Source: Chryseobacterium sp. 52 (GTDB taxonomy: Bacteria > Bacteroidota > Bacteroidia > Flavobacteriales > Weeksellaceae). From it: a stretch of 64,000 nt of DNA. Shown here one piece after another: positions 28,248 to 36,892 of this stretch. A program made the position numbers and the translations under genes. Each line of letters starts with the position of its first letter. Position 1 is the first letter of the stretch. The notes below the pieces were generated by a model, which saw nothing but the letters and a program-made list of their open reading frames with translations, did no database searches and was not told where the DNA came from. The stretch lies in the NCBI RefSeq assembly GCF_002754245.1, contig NZ_PEEX01000001.1:1116001-1180000 (forward strand). Direction: 5' to 3'.

Positions 28248-28850
28248 ATGAAAAAGATCTTTTTTCTGATGCTCATTGCAATGTCAACCGTTGCGATGGC
28301 TCAAAAATTTAAAATTAAAAGCGGAGATGCTAAATTCTTAAAGGGAACTGAAACTGTAAATGTTGTTTTTGACTATACAGATATGAAGCTGCTGAAAGAA
28401 AATTATACTGAAGCAGAATATATTCCAAGAAGAATTGAAGAACTGAATAAAAAAACGGAAGGGAGCGGTGCGATCTGGATAAAGCAATGGGAACGTAGCA
28501 AAGAAGAATTGTGGAATCCCAAATTCATCACGATATTCAATAAAGTTTTGTCAAAAGAAAATATTAACACAAAGCTTAAAGAAAACGCTCAAAGTCCATA
28601 TACTTTGATTGTTAAAGTAAAATGGGTGTATCCGGGTTGGGATGCCGGAATTATGAAACAGCCTGCAAAAGTGACTACACAACTTACTTTTGTTGAAACA
28701 GACTCCAAAAAGGTATTATGCGATATAGAAAGCGTAGATGCTCCGGGAGATCAGTGGGGAAGTAATTTTAATAACGAAACCAGAGTGGGCGAAAGTTTTG
28801 CAAAAACAGGTAAAACCCTTGCCCAGAGACTCGAAAGAGATTTAAAATAA
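28248..28850 (+). CDS. Secreted hypothetical protein, paralogue B
   Basis: This protein also has 200 residues, with a signal peptide ending in AMAQ. Aligned by eye with paralogue A it shares FKIKSGDAKFLKG, YTLIVKVKWV, TFVETDSKK and RVGESFAKTGKTLA, so the pair arose by tandem duplication. It is followed by a strong bidirectional terminator. The function is unknown. Confidence 0.75.
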   Translation: MKKIFFLMLIAMSTVAMAQKFKIKSGDAKFLKGTETVNVVFDYTDMKLLKENYTEAEYIPRRIEELNKKTEGSGAIWIKQWERSKEELWNPKFITIFNKVLSKENINTKLKENAQSPYTLIVKVKWVYPGWDAGIMKQPAKVTTQLTFVETDSKKVLCDIESVDAPGDQWGSNFNNETRVGESFAKTGKTLAQRLERDLK

Positions 28851-28853
28851 AAC

Positions 28854-28884
28854 AAAAGCGGTCTGAATTTCAGACCGCTTTTTT
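28854..28884. terminator. Bidirectional intrinsic terminator
   Basis: A perfect 10-bp stem (agcggtctga / tcagaccgct) with a 3-nt loop has A-run and T-run flanks. It separates the paralogue pair from the convergent flavoprotein gene. Confidence 0.88.
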
Positions 28885-30133
28885 ATTGTTGCTCTTGCTG
28901 TTTCTCCATTTTGATGAGGTTCGCAAGGTTTTTAATAACCGTATCATGTTTTTTGACAAAAGGATTGTCCTTATTCCAGACATATCCTGCTAAAACCGCA
29001 CAGATCTTTTTCTTGACATCCGGATTTTCTGGCTGATGGAAAAATAATTCCTGAAGATTTCCCGTATACCATTCCTTTACATAGGTGGTGAAAACATCTA
29101 CCCCATAAAGAATATAATCGGTGTACTCTTTCTGCCAGTCGATCTTTTCGCCATTAAGCTGTCTTAAAGCCAATTTAGCGGCAAGCATTCCTGATTCTGT
29201 AGCAAACGCCATTCCCGATGAAAAAACAGGATCAAGAAATTCAGAAGCATTCCCTGTTAGGGCATATCCGTCCCCGAATAACTGCTTTACCGAACAGGAG
29301 TAATCTTTAAGATGTCTCGGTTCAAAAAGGAAATCTACATTTCCGAAACGCTTTACATAATAATCCGAAAGAGAGATCGCTTTCCTTAAAGCTTCTGCAG
29401 CATCTCCGTTTTCGGACAGGTTTTCAATATATTCCGTTGGGCCTACAATACCTACGCTCGTATTTCCATTAGAGAAAGGGATCACCCAAAGCCAAACTTC
29501 CGTTTCAATAATATCAAAAGAAATCAGCGTTCCCTCTTCACCTTCCTCTCTGTTAAGATCTTCTACATGAGAGAAAATAGCAGAATGCGGGGATAATTTT
29601 GAAGGTTTTTCAAGATCAAGAAGACGGGGCAATACTCTTCCATAACCACTTGAATCGATTACGAATTTTGAATGGATCTCTTTCGTTTCACCATCTTTCG
29701 TTTTTACAGTAGTGATAGAATCTGTTCCGTTAAATTGAATGTCAATAACTTCCGTCTCAAATTCCAGATCAATGCCTTTGTTGATAACTTCCTGAGCCAG
29801 AGTGTTATCAAAATCAGCTCTCGGAACCTGCCACGTCCAATCCCAGCCTTCACCGAACTTATTACTGAAATCAAAAATGCAAACTTCGTCGCCGCGTAAA
29901 AAACGTGCTCCCAGCTTTTTTTCAAAGCCCATTTTATCCAAAGCAGGAAAAAGTCCGGCCTCGTCAAAATGATCCATTACTCTGGGAATTAAGCTTTCAC
30001 CCACTACAAGTCTTGGGAATTTTGTCTTTTCAACAACTTTTACGTTGATATTGTTCTTCTTTAAGTATGAAGAAGATACGCATCCGGAAGGCCCAGCCCC
30101 GATTACGAGAACATCAACAAATTCTTTGCTCAT
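28883..30133 (-). CDS. Halogenase-like FAD-dependent monooxygenase
   Basis: This 416-residue flavoprotein has the Rossmann GxGxxG at 12-17 (IGAGPSG), the GESL segment at 45-48 and a WLWVIP motif at 214-219. That motif matches WxWxIP of flavin-dependent halogenases. A similar WDWTWQVP lies at 98-104. Such enzymes halogenate or hydroxylate aromatic substrates. In this locus it could modify the aryl ring of the pigment; some flexirubins are reported to be chlorinated. Whether it halogenates or only hydroxylates cannot be decided by eye. It is divergent from the ammonia-lyase gene. Confidence 0.85.
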   Translation of the reverse strand: MSKEFVDVLVIGAGPSGCVSSSYLKKNNINVKVVEKTKFPRLVVGESLIPRVMDHFDEAGLFPALDKMGFEKKLGARFLRGDEVCIFDFSNKFGEGWDWTWQVPRADFDNTLAQEVINKGIDLEFETEVIDIQFNGTDSITTVKTKDGETKEIHSKFVIDSSGYGRVLPRLLDLEKPSKLSPHSAIFSHVEDLNREEGEEGTLISFDIIETEVWLWVIPFSNGNTSVGIVGPTEYIENLSENGDAAEALRKAISLSDYYVKRFGNVDFLFEPRHLKDYSCSVKQLFGDGYALTGNASEFLDPVFSSGMAFATESGMLAAKLALRQLNGEKIDWQKEYTDYILYGVDVFTTYVKEWYTGNLQELFFHQPENPDVKKKICAVLAGYVWNKDNPFVKKHDTVIKNLANLIKMEKQQEQQ

Positions 30134-30161
30134 CTTGATTTTTTATTTTAATAATAACTTC

Positions 30162-30210
30162 TATCTTTGCCGCAAAATTAGTGACAATTAATTAATATTT
30201 TACAAAATTA
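30162..30210. promoter_or_regulatory. Divergent promoter region of two pigment genes
   Basis: TATCTTTG (30162-30169) on the plus strand faces the ammonia-lyase. TAATTTTG on the minus strand (30180-30173) has a TTG upstream at 30205-30203 and faces the flavoprotein. Another minus-strand TAATTTTG lies at 30210-30203. Confidence 0.5.
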
Positions 30211-30230
30211 GCAACTATTACTTTTAATTG

Positions 30231-31751
30231 ATGAAAATAAATAGCTTTTTAGAATTGAAGGATTTTCAAAAAATTATCATTGGGAATGAAAAAATAGAAC
30301 TGGATGGATCACTCTTGGATAGAGTAGAAACAAGTTTTCAGTTTTTAAAGGAATTTTCGAAAAACAAAGTAATATATGGTGTAAACACCGGTTTTGGGCC
30401 TATGGCTCAGTTTAAGATCAGTGACGAAGATACCCATCAGCTTCAGTATAATCTGATCAGAAGCCATTCTTCCGGAATTGGAAACCCATTGCCTGCTCAG
30501 GAAGTAAAAGCCTGTATGTTGGCAAGACTGAATACCCTTTCACTGGGAAATTCAGGAGTACACCAGTCTGTTGTTCATTTGCTTAAAGAATTGATCAACA
30601 GAGATATTACACCTCTGATCTTCGAGCACGGAGGCGTAGGAGCCAGTGGAGACCTTGTGCAGCTGGCACATCTTGCTTTGGTGTTGATTGGTGAAGGAGA
30701 AGTTTTTTATAACGGCGAAAGAAAAACGACGAAAGAAGTTTTTGAAGCTGAAGGATTGGAACCTATCAAAGTAGAGATCCGTGAAGGACTGGCTTTGATG
30801 AACGGAACTTCTGTGATGTCCGGGATTGGGATTGTTAATGCTTATAAAGCGAATCAGTTAACAGATATTTCGATCAGACTTTCCTGTGCCATTAATGAAA
30901 TTGTTCAGGCTTATGATGACCATTTTTCAGAAGCTTTGAACGCAACAAAAAAACATTACGGTCAGCAGAAAGTAGCAGAAAGAATGCGTGCACACTTATC
31001 TGATAGCAAACTGATCAGAAAAAGAGAAGATCATCTTTATACCCACTTTGAAGAGCAGGAAAAAGTATTTAAGGAAAAAGTACAGGAATATTATTCTTTA
31101 CGATGTGTTCCCCAGATCTTAGGTCCGGTTTTAGATACTCTGGAATATACAGAAAATGTCCTTGAAAACGAAATCAATTCGGCGAATGACAACCCGATTA
31201 TCAATGTAGAAGATAAGCACGTCTATCATGGCGGAAATTTTCACGGAGATTATATTTCGCTTGAAATGGATAAATTGAAGATCGTTGTTACCAAACTTAC
31301 GATGTTGGCAGAAAGGCAGTTGAACTACCTTTTAAATGCAAAGATCAACGAAATTTTGCCACCTTTTGTAAATTTAGGTAAATTAGGCTTTAATTTCGGG
31401 ATGCAGGGGGTTCAGTTTACAGCGACTTCTACTACAGCAGAAAGCCAGATGCTTTCAAACTCCATGTATGTACACAGTATACCTAATAATAATGACAATC
31501 AGGATATTGTAAGCATGGGGACCAATGCTGCGGTGATCTGCAGAAAAGTGATCGAGAATGCTTTCGAAGTATTGGCCATTGAAGCTATTACCATTATTCA
31601 GGCTGTTGAATACCTTGGTTTTCAGGATAAAATTTCGTCTTCTACCAAAGAACTGTATGACGAAATAAGAAAGATTATTCCTGCTTTCTCAGATGATATG
31701 GTGATGTATCCCTATCTGGAGGAAGTGAAAAAATATTTGAAGACCATGTAA
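30231..31751 (+). CDS. Tyrosine ammonia-lyase (HAL/PAL family)
   Basis: This 506-residue enzyme has the Ala-Ser-Gly triad (138-140) that forms the MIO prosthetic group, the NTGFGP loop and the GGNFHGDYISLEMD segment. The selectivity loop reads Ser78-His79 (LIRSHSSG), the pair usual in histidine ammonia-lyases. From memory, however, the closest relatives are the flexirubin-cluster tyrosine ammonia-lyases such as that of Flavobacterium johnsoniae. It probably turns tyrosine into 4-coumarate, the aryl starter unit. Start ATG at 30231 is chosen over a TTG one codon earlier. Confidence 0.9.
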   Translation: MKINSFLELKDFQKIIIGNEKIELDGSLLDRVETSFQFLKEFSKNKVIYGVNTGFGPMAQFKISDEDTHQLQYNLIRSHSSGIGNPLPAQEVKACMLARLNTLSLGNSGVHQSVVHLLKELINRDITPLIFEHGGVGASGDLVQLAHLALVLIGEGEVFYNGERKTTKEVFEAEGLEPIKVEIREGLALMNGTSVMSGIGIVNAYKANQLTDISIRLSCAINEIVQAYDDHFSEALNATKKHYGQQKVAERMRAHLSDSKLIRKREDHLYTHFEEQEKVFKEKVQEYYSLRCVPQILGPVLDTLEYTENVLENEINSANDNPIINVEDKHVYHGGNFHGDYISLEMDKLKIVVTKLTMLAERQLNYLLNAKINEILPPFVNLGKLGFNFGMQGVQFTATSTTAESQMLSNSMYVHSIPNNNDNQDIVSMGTNAAVICRKVIENAFEVLAIEAITIIQAVEYLGFQDKISSSTKELYDEIRKIIPAFSDDMVMYPYLEEVKKYLKTM

Positions 31752-31826
31752 TTATCTGGGATCATGAATTGTCATATACTTAAGGATTAAAGAACGAACT
31801 TAAAAAAACTAACTAAACACGAACAC

Positions 31827-32558
31827 ATGAAATGTGCAATTGTCACAGGCGGCTCCAGGGGAATTGGAAGAGCAGTCTGTATAAAACTGGCAGAAGAAAA
31901 AAATTATCATATACTCATTAACTACGCTTCAAACAAAGCTGCAGCAAAGGAAACCTTGGCTAAAGTACAGGAACTTGGTGCTACAGGAGAAATCCTTAAA
32001 TTTGATGTGGCCAGTGCTGAAGAAAGCTTAAGTGTTTTGACGGAATGGCAGGACAAAAATCCTGATGCAATCGTTGAGGTAATCGTAAACAATGCCGGTA
32101 TCACAAGAGACGGATTATTCATGTGGATGCAGAGTGAAGACTGGAACAGTGTAATTAACACAAGCCTGAATGGCTTTTTCAATGTAACCAATTTCTTTAT
32201 CCAGAAACTTCTCCGCAACAAATACGGAAGAATCATCAATATGGTTTCTGTGTCCGGAGTAAAAGGAACAGCAGGTCAAACCAATTATTCTGCAGCAAAA
32301 GGTGCTTTGGTAGGTGCTACAAAAGCGCTTGCTCAGGAAGTTGCCAAAAGAAATATCACCGTGAACGCAGTAGCTCCCGGATTTATCAGAACAGATATGA
32401 CCCAGGACTTTAATGAAGACGAACTTAAAGCGATGATTCCGGCCAACAGATTTGGAGAAGCAGAAGAAGTTGCTGATCTGGTCGTATTTTTAGCTTCTAA
32501 AAAAGCATCATACATTACCGGGGAAATTGTGAATATCAACGGAGGAATCTACTCATAA
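31827..32558 (+). CDS. FabG-like 3-oxoacyl-ACP reductase (SDR)
   Basis: This 243-residue classical SDR has the cofactor motif TGGSRGIGRA, NNAG, a catalytic Ser in MVSVSG and YSAAK. It closely resembles FabG, which reduces 3-oxoacyl-ACP with NADPH. Between the ammonia-lyase and a ketosynthase it probably performs the ketoreduction step of polyene elongation. Confidence 0.92.
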   Translation: MKCAIVTGGSRGIGRAVCIKLAEEKNYHILINYASNKAAAKETLAKVQELGATGEILKFDVASAEESLSVLTEWQDKNPDAIVEVIVNNAGITRDGLFMWMQSEDWNSVINTSLNGFFNVTNFFIQKLLRNKYGRIINMVSVSGVKGTAGQTNYSAAKGALVGATKALAQEVAKRNITVNAVAPGFIRTDMTQDFNEDELKAMIPANRFGEAEEVADLVVFLASKKASYITGEIVNINGGIYS

Positions 32559-32611
32559 ATAATGTAAAAAATAGTGTATTCATAGACTAATGTTGCTTTG
32601 ATCTCAATATT

Positions 32612-32651
32612 ATTGTTACATTGCTAAACGGATACATTAACGGTTACATTT
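32612..32651. repeat. Degenerate 8-nt repeat, copy R1
   Basis: Five head-to-tail octamers (attgttac attgctaa acggatac attaacgg ttacattt, shown split) lie directly before the ketosynthase ATG. Read on the minus strand they follow the pattern gtaacaat / gtatccgt seen at three other sites in this locus. Confidence 0.6.
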
Positions 32652-32663
32652 AAATATTAACTC

Positions 32664-33884
32664 ATGGAAAATAGGGTTGTAATTACCGGAATGGGAATTT
32701 ATTCTTGCATCGGGACCTCTTTGGAAGAAGTCAAAGAATCCCTATATCAAGGAAAATCCGGTATTGCTTTAGTACAGGAAAGAAAAGAATTCGGATTCAG
32801 GTCTGGCCTTACAGGAGTAGTGCCGAAACCGGATCTTAAAAATCTACTCAACAGACGTCAGCGTGTAAGCATGGGCGAGGAAAGCGAATATGCTTATCTT
32901 GCGACAAGTGATGCCCTGAAACAGGCAGGCATAGACCAGGATTTTCTGGATGCCCATGAAGTAGGTATTTTATACGGAAACGACAGTGTTTCTCAGGCAG
33001 TGGTAGAATCCATAGATATTGCCAGAGAAAAGAAAGATACCACATTGATGGGATCGGGAGCGATCTTCAAATCAATGAATTCTACCGTAACGATGAACCT
33101 TTCAACTATTTTTAAATTGAAAGGAATCAATCTTACAATCAGTGCGGCATGTGCCAGCGGTTCCCATTCTTTGGGACTGGCGTACATGATGATCATGAAT
33201 GGTTTTCAGGATATGATCATCTGTGGTGGCGCTCAGGAAACCAATAAATATTCAATGGCAAGCTTTGACGGACTGGGGGTTTTCTCCATAAGAGAAGACG
33301 AGCCTACAAAAGCTTCAAGACCTTTTGATTCCGGAAGAGACGGGCTTATCCCAAGTGGAGGAGCGGCCAGTCTTGTTGTGGAAAGCCTGGAATCTGCACA
33401 GAGAAGAGGAGCGCCAATTATTGCAGAAATCGTAGGCTATGGTTTCTCTTCAAACGGAGGACATATTTCTACTCCGAATGTTGACGGCCCTGCCCTGGCA
33501 ATGGGAAGAGCTTTGAAACAGTCGGGATTAAAAGCAGAAGATATCGATTATATCAATGCCCATGCGACTTCCACACCAATCGGAGATGCCAATGAAGCCA
33601 GAGCGATTCATGAGATCTTCGGAAGCGAAGTCCCGGTAAGTTCTACCAAGTCTATGACCGGTCATGAATGCTGGATGGCAGGAGCAAGTGAAGTTGTCTA
33701 TTCAATTCTGATGATGCAAAATGATTTCGTTGCCCCAAACATCAATCTGGAAAACCCTGACGATGAGGCGAAAAAGATAAATTTGGTCTCAAAAACGAAA
33801 AATCAAAAAATTGACGTATTTTTGTCGAATTCATTCGGATTTGGGGGAACCAACTCCGCATTAATAGTAAAAAAATTTGATTAA
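32664..33884 (+). CDS. Beta-ketoacyl-ACP synthase (KAS I/II type)
   Basis: This 406-residue condensing enzyme has the full C-H-H triad: C163 (SAACASGS), H300 (NAHATSTP) and H334 (TGHECW). A C-terminal GFGGTN motif is present. It elongates acyl chains on ACP. The ACP gene follows with 4 bp between, so the pair is likely cotranslated. It is one of three apparently active ketosynthases of this type in the locus. Confidence 0.92.
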   Translation: MENRVVITGMGIYSCIGTSLEEVKESLYQGKSGIALVQERKEFGFRSGLTGVVPKPDLKNLLNRRQRVSMGEESEYAYLATSDALKQAGIDQDFLDAHEVGILYGNDSVSQAVVESIDIAREKKDTTLMGSGAIFKSMNSTVTMNLSTIFKLKGINLTISAACASGSHSLGLAYMMIMNGFQDMIICGGAQETNKYSMASFDGLGVFSIREDEPTKASRPFDSGRDGLIPSGGAASLVVESLESAQRRGAPIIAEIVGYGFSSNGGHISTPNVDGPALAMGRALKQSGLKAEDIDYINAHATSTPIGDANEARAIHEIFGSEVPVSSTKSMTGHECWMAGASEVVYSILMMQNDFVAPNINLENPDDEAKKINLVSKTKNQKIDVFLSNSFGFGGTNSALIVKKFD

Positions 33885-33888
33885 AAAC

Positions 33889-34143
33889 ATGGAAAGGGAA
33901 AAAATTGTTGACATCGTTAATGATTTCTTAGTAAACGAATTCGAAGTAGATGGGGATGAGATCAGTAATGACGCCAATCTGAAAAAAACGCTTGGACTTG
34001 ACAGTCTGGACTATATCGACATGGTCGTTGTGATAGAATCTAATTTCGGAGTGAAATTGGGAGAAGCTGATTTTAAGAAAATGATCACTTTTGATGATTT
34101 CTATACGACTATTGAAAATAAAATCGCCGAAAAAAACGCGTAA
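33889..34143 (+). CDS. Acyl carrier protein
   Basis: This 84-residue acidic four-helix protein has the phosphopantetheine attachment Ser in GLDSLDYIDM. ATG at 33889 is preferred over an upstream TTG (33877) that overlaps the ketosynthase end. It is the likely carrier for the aryl-polyene chain, paired with the ketosynthase just upstream. A second ACP lies at 49036-49293. Confidence 0.93.
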   Translation: MEREKIVDIVNDFLVNEFEVDGDEISNDANLKKTLGLDSLDYIDMVVVIESNFGVKLGEADFKKMITFDDFYTTIENKIAEKNA

Positions 34144-34172
34144 CTATCGATTGAACTTTATTTTTTAATAAT

Positions 34173-34242
34173 GTAACAATAAAAAAGTGTACCAGTGTAA
34201 CAATGATTTCAACGAGATATTGTTACACTGGTATATTGATAA
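34173..34242. repeat. Degenerate 8-nt repeat forming a hairpin, copy R2
   Basis: Octamers gtaacaat, aaaaaagt, gtaccagt and gtaacaat are followed by a 14-nt spacer and inverted octamers attgttac, actggtat, attgataa. The core is a perfect 15-bp inverted repeat (34190-34204 with 34219-34233). No T-run follows, so this is not a standard terminator. Confidence 0.7.
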
Positions 34243-34251
34243 ACTATAGGT

Positions 34252-35136
34252 ATGAACAAGTGGAAAGGTAAATCTAAAGGAACCATATCAGGATATAAAA
34301 TATTCGTCTGGTGTATTAGAAATATCGGAGTCCGGAGTTCATATTTTGTGCTCTATTTCGTAGCATCCTATTACTTTTTATTTCTAAAAAAAAGCAACCG
34401 TTACATCTTTTACTATTTTCAGAAAAGACTTGATTACGGATACTGGAAATCAAAAGCTTCTGTATTCAGAAGCTATTTTACTTTTGGAAAGGTTTTGATT
34501 GATAAAACAGCAATTTCTGCAGGTTTAAGAGGGAAATACACCTATGAATTTGATGGAATTGAAAATCTCAGGAACCTTTTAGCCGAAAAAAGAGGGGGTG
34601 TTCTCATCAGTGCCCACATCGGAAATTTTGAAATTGCAGAACATTTCTTTGCTGATATTGATTTTGACTGTCAGATTAATCTGGTAACAACAGACCAGGA
34701 AGTGACGGTCATTAAAGAGTATCTGGAAAGCGTTGCTGTAAAAGAGAGCAATATCAAATTTATCTATGTCAAAGATGACATGTCCCATATTTTCGAGATC
34801 AATCAGGCCTTATCAAATAATGAACTGATCTGCTTCACAGGAGACCGCTATTTTGAAGGTTCAAAATATCTTGAAGCCGATCTGCTGGGGAAAAGTGCTA
34901 AATTTCCTGCCGGCCCATTCATGATTGCATCCCGACTTGGTGTTCCCGTGGTCTATGTGTATGTGATGAAAGAAAAAAATCTTCATTATCATTTATACGC
35001 AAGAGTCGCAAAAAACATTAAAAACCGTGATTCTCAGGGACTTCTCAATTCTTACGTACAGAACCTTGAATCCATGATTAAAAAATATCCCCTTCAATGG
35101 TTCAATTATTTCGATTTTTGGGATGATATTGATTAA
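34252..35136 (+). CDS. LpxL-like acyltransferase
   Basis: This 294-residue membrane-associated protein has a hydrophobic segment near 30-45 and the acyltransferase HxxxxE motif H122-E127 (SAHIGNFEIAE). A downstream GDRYF / FPAGPFMIASRLG block is also present. It belongs to the lipid A acyltransferase superfamily, which uses acyl-ACP donors. In flexirubin and aryl-polyene loci such genes are held to link the polyene acid to its partner, so it is one candidate for ester formation. Confidence 0.87.
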   Translation: MNKWKGKSKGTISGYKIFVWCIRNIGVRSSYFVLYFVASYYFLFLKKSNRYIFYYFQKRLDYGYWKSKASVFRSYFTFGKVLIDKTAISAGLRGKYTYEFDGIENLRNLLAEKRGGVLISAHIGNFEIAEHFFADIDFDCQINLVTTDQEVTVIKEYLESVAVKESNIKFIYVKDDMSHIFEINQALSNNELICFTGDRYFEGSKYLEADLLGKSAKFPAGPFMIASRLGVPVVYVYVMKEKNLHYHLYARVAKNIKNRDSQGLLNSYVQNLESMIKKYPLQWFNYFDFWDDID

Positions 35137-35220
35137 TTTTTCTAATTTTATCCCAGAAAACTAATAATAAATTCATAATTAAAACCGATTAGAGAATTTA
35201 GATTATTTTAAACCAAACTG

Positions 35221-35310
35221 TATTGTTGAATTTTTGCGGAGTGTTAACGCATTTGCGTTCTTAAAAACAGTTAGCCAATAAAATTCTTTGTGCCTTCGCG
35301 TTTAATCTTA
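35221..35310. repeat. Possible decayed dispersed repeat
   Basis: The stretch contains gcggagtg, aacgcatttgcgtt (12-bp near-palindrome) and tttgtgccttcgcgttta. These resemble the TTTGCG-rich words of intergenic dispersed elements in related genomes. The call rests on word resemblance only. Confidence 0.25.
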
Positions 35311-35356
35311 TCTTACAACAATTCTACAATCAAACAAAAACACAGTTTTTCACCTT

Positions 35357-36892
35357 TTGAAAAAAGAATACGACATACTTGTGATCGGTAGCGGATTGGG
35401 AGGTCTTGTTTCGGCTCTTATTTTGGCGAAAGAAGGTCTGAAAGTCTGTGTCCTGGAGAAAAATAACCAATACGGTGGAAATCTCCAGACTTTTTCACGG
35501 GACAAACTGATCTTTGATACCGGAGTTCACTATCTGGGAGGTCTTTCAAAAGGACAGAACCTTTATCAGTTTTTCTCCTATCTTGAAATTATGGATGAGC
35601 TGGAGCTTCACAAAATGAATGAAGATGGCTACGACAGAATTTCTTTCGGAGATGAAAGCATTGAATATCCTCATGCCCAGGGCTATGAAAACTTTGTTGA
35701 ACAGCTCACGGCTTATTTTCCCAACGAAAAAGAGAACTTAGAAAGCTATTGTGAAGAAATTCAGTATGTCTGTGCCCAGTTTCCCAGATATCAGGTTGTC
35801 GGGAAAGATCATTATAATGAAGAGATCCTTCACCTGAATACCAAAAGATTCATAGAATCTGTCACCCAGGATAAAAAGCTCCAGTCTGTACTCTTGGGCT
35901 CCAACTTTTTATATGCCGGAGATTCTGAAAATATCCCCTTCTACGTTCATGCACTTACCGTGAATTCTTATATTCAGAGTGCCTATAAATGTGCAAAAGG
36001 AGGAAGTCAGATTACGAAACTGCTCATTAAAAAACTTCGCCAGTACGGAGCGGAAGTCCACAAACATTCCGAGGTTTCTGAATTTGTTTTTAATGAAAAT
36101 AATATTTTGTCTTCCGTGAAAACGAAGGCGGGAAAAGAATATAGTGCCAGGAAGTTTATTTCCAACATAGAGATTCGTTCCGCTATGAAGCTGATTGGCG
36201 AAGAAAGGCTGAGAAAATCCTTTTCCAACAGAGTACTGAGCTGGGAACCTGTTTCATCATGTTTCAGTGTCTATATCGTCTTAAAACCCCAGTCTTTTCC
36301 AAATTTCAACTACAATATTTACCATTATTCATCTGAAGAAATGGTATGGAATGCGTTCCGTTATAACAAAAAAAACTGGCCGGAAACCTATATGCTATCC
36401 TCAACCCCTTCAAAACATCATCCGGACTATGCAGAAAGCCTTACCGCAATCTCTTATATGGATTTCGAAGAGGTCAGAGCATGGGGGAAAACCGTAAATA
36501 CTGTTGCAGAAGAGCAGGAAAGAGGATTAAAATATGAACAGTTCAAGCTGGAAAAGGCAGAGAAAATGATCACTGCCCTGGAAAAGAAAATTCCCAATCT
36601 CAGACATTCCATAAAAAGCATCTATACTTCATCGCCCTTATCTTACCGTGACTATATTGGCAGTTTTGACGGAAATATGTACGGCTACATGAAAAACTCA
36701 GATAATCCTCTGAAAACAATGGTTTCTCCGCGGACAAAGACGGACAATCTGTTCCTGACCGGACAGTCTGTGAATATGCATGGAATTCTGGGGGTTACCA
36801 TAGGTGCATTCAATACCTGTGCAGAAATCCTCGGAAAAGAGCTGATAGATAAGCGTCTGAAACAAATGATCAATACGAATGAAAATGAATAA
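35357..36892 (+). CDS. CrtI/phytoene-desaturase-like flavoprotein
   Basis: This 511-residue FAD oxidoreductase has the dinucleotide fold at the N-terminus (VIGSGLGGLVSALILAKEG) and the C-terminal GVTIGAFNTCAEI segment of phytoene-desaturase relatives. The start is TTG at 35357: the FAD motif begins at about residue 9 and no ATG lies between the upstream region and it. It may desaturate or isomerise the polyene or oxidise the resorcinol part; the substrate is not evident. The next gene overlaps its end by 14 bp. Confidence 0.85.
   Translation: MKKEYDILVIGSGLGGLVSALILAKEGLKVCVLEKNNQYGGNLQTFSRDKLIFDTGVHYLGGLSKGQNLYQFFSYLEIMDELELHKMNEDGYDRISFGDESIEYPHAQGYENFVEQLTAYFPNEKENLESYCEEIQYVCAQFPRYQVVGKDHYNEEILHLNTKRFIESVTQDKKLQSVLLGSNFLYAGDSENIPFYVHALTVNSYIQSAYKCAKGGSQITKLLIKKLRQYGAEVHKHSEVSEFVFNENNILSSVKTKAGKEYSARKFISNIEIRSAMKLIGEERLRKSFSNRVLSWEPVSSCFSVYIVLKPQSFPNFNYNIYHYSSEEMVWNAFRYNKKNWPETYMLSSTPSKHHPDYAESLTAISYMDFEEVRAWGKTVNTVAEEQERGLKYEQFKLEKAEKMITALEKKIPNLRHSIKSIYTSSPLSYRDYIGSFDGNMYGYMKNSDNPLKTMVSPRTKTDNLFLTGQSVNMHGILGVTIGAFNTCAEILGKELIDKRLKQMINTNENE

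Noticed and set aside
30231..31751. Histidine ammonia-lyase of histidine breakdown
   Set aside because: No other hut genes are present, and the flexirubin context and overall resemblance favour tyrosine.
34190..34233. Intrinsic terminator
   Set aside because: A perfect stem is present, but no T-run follows on either side.
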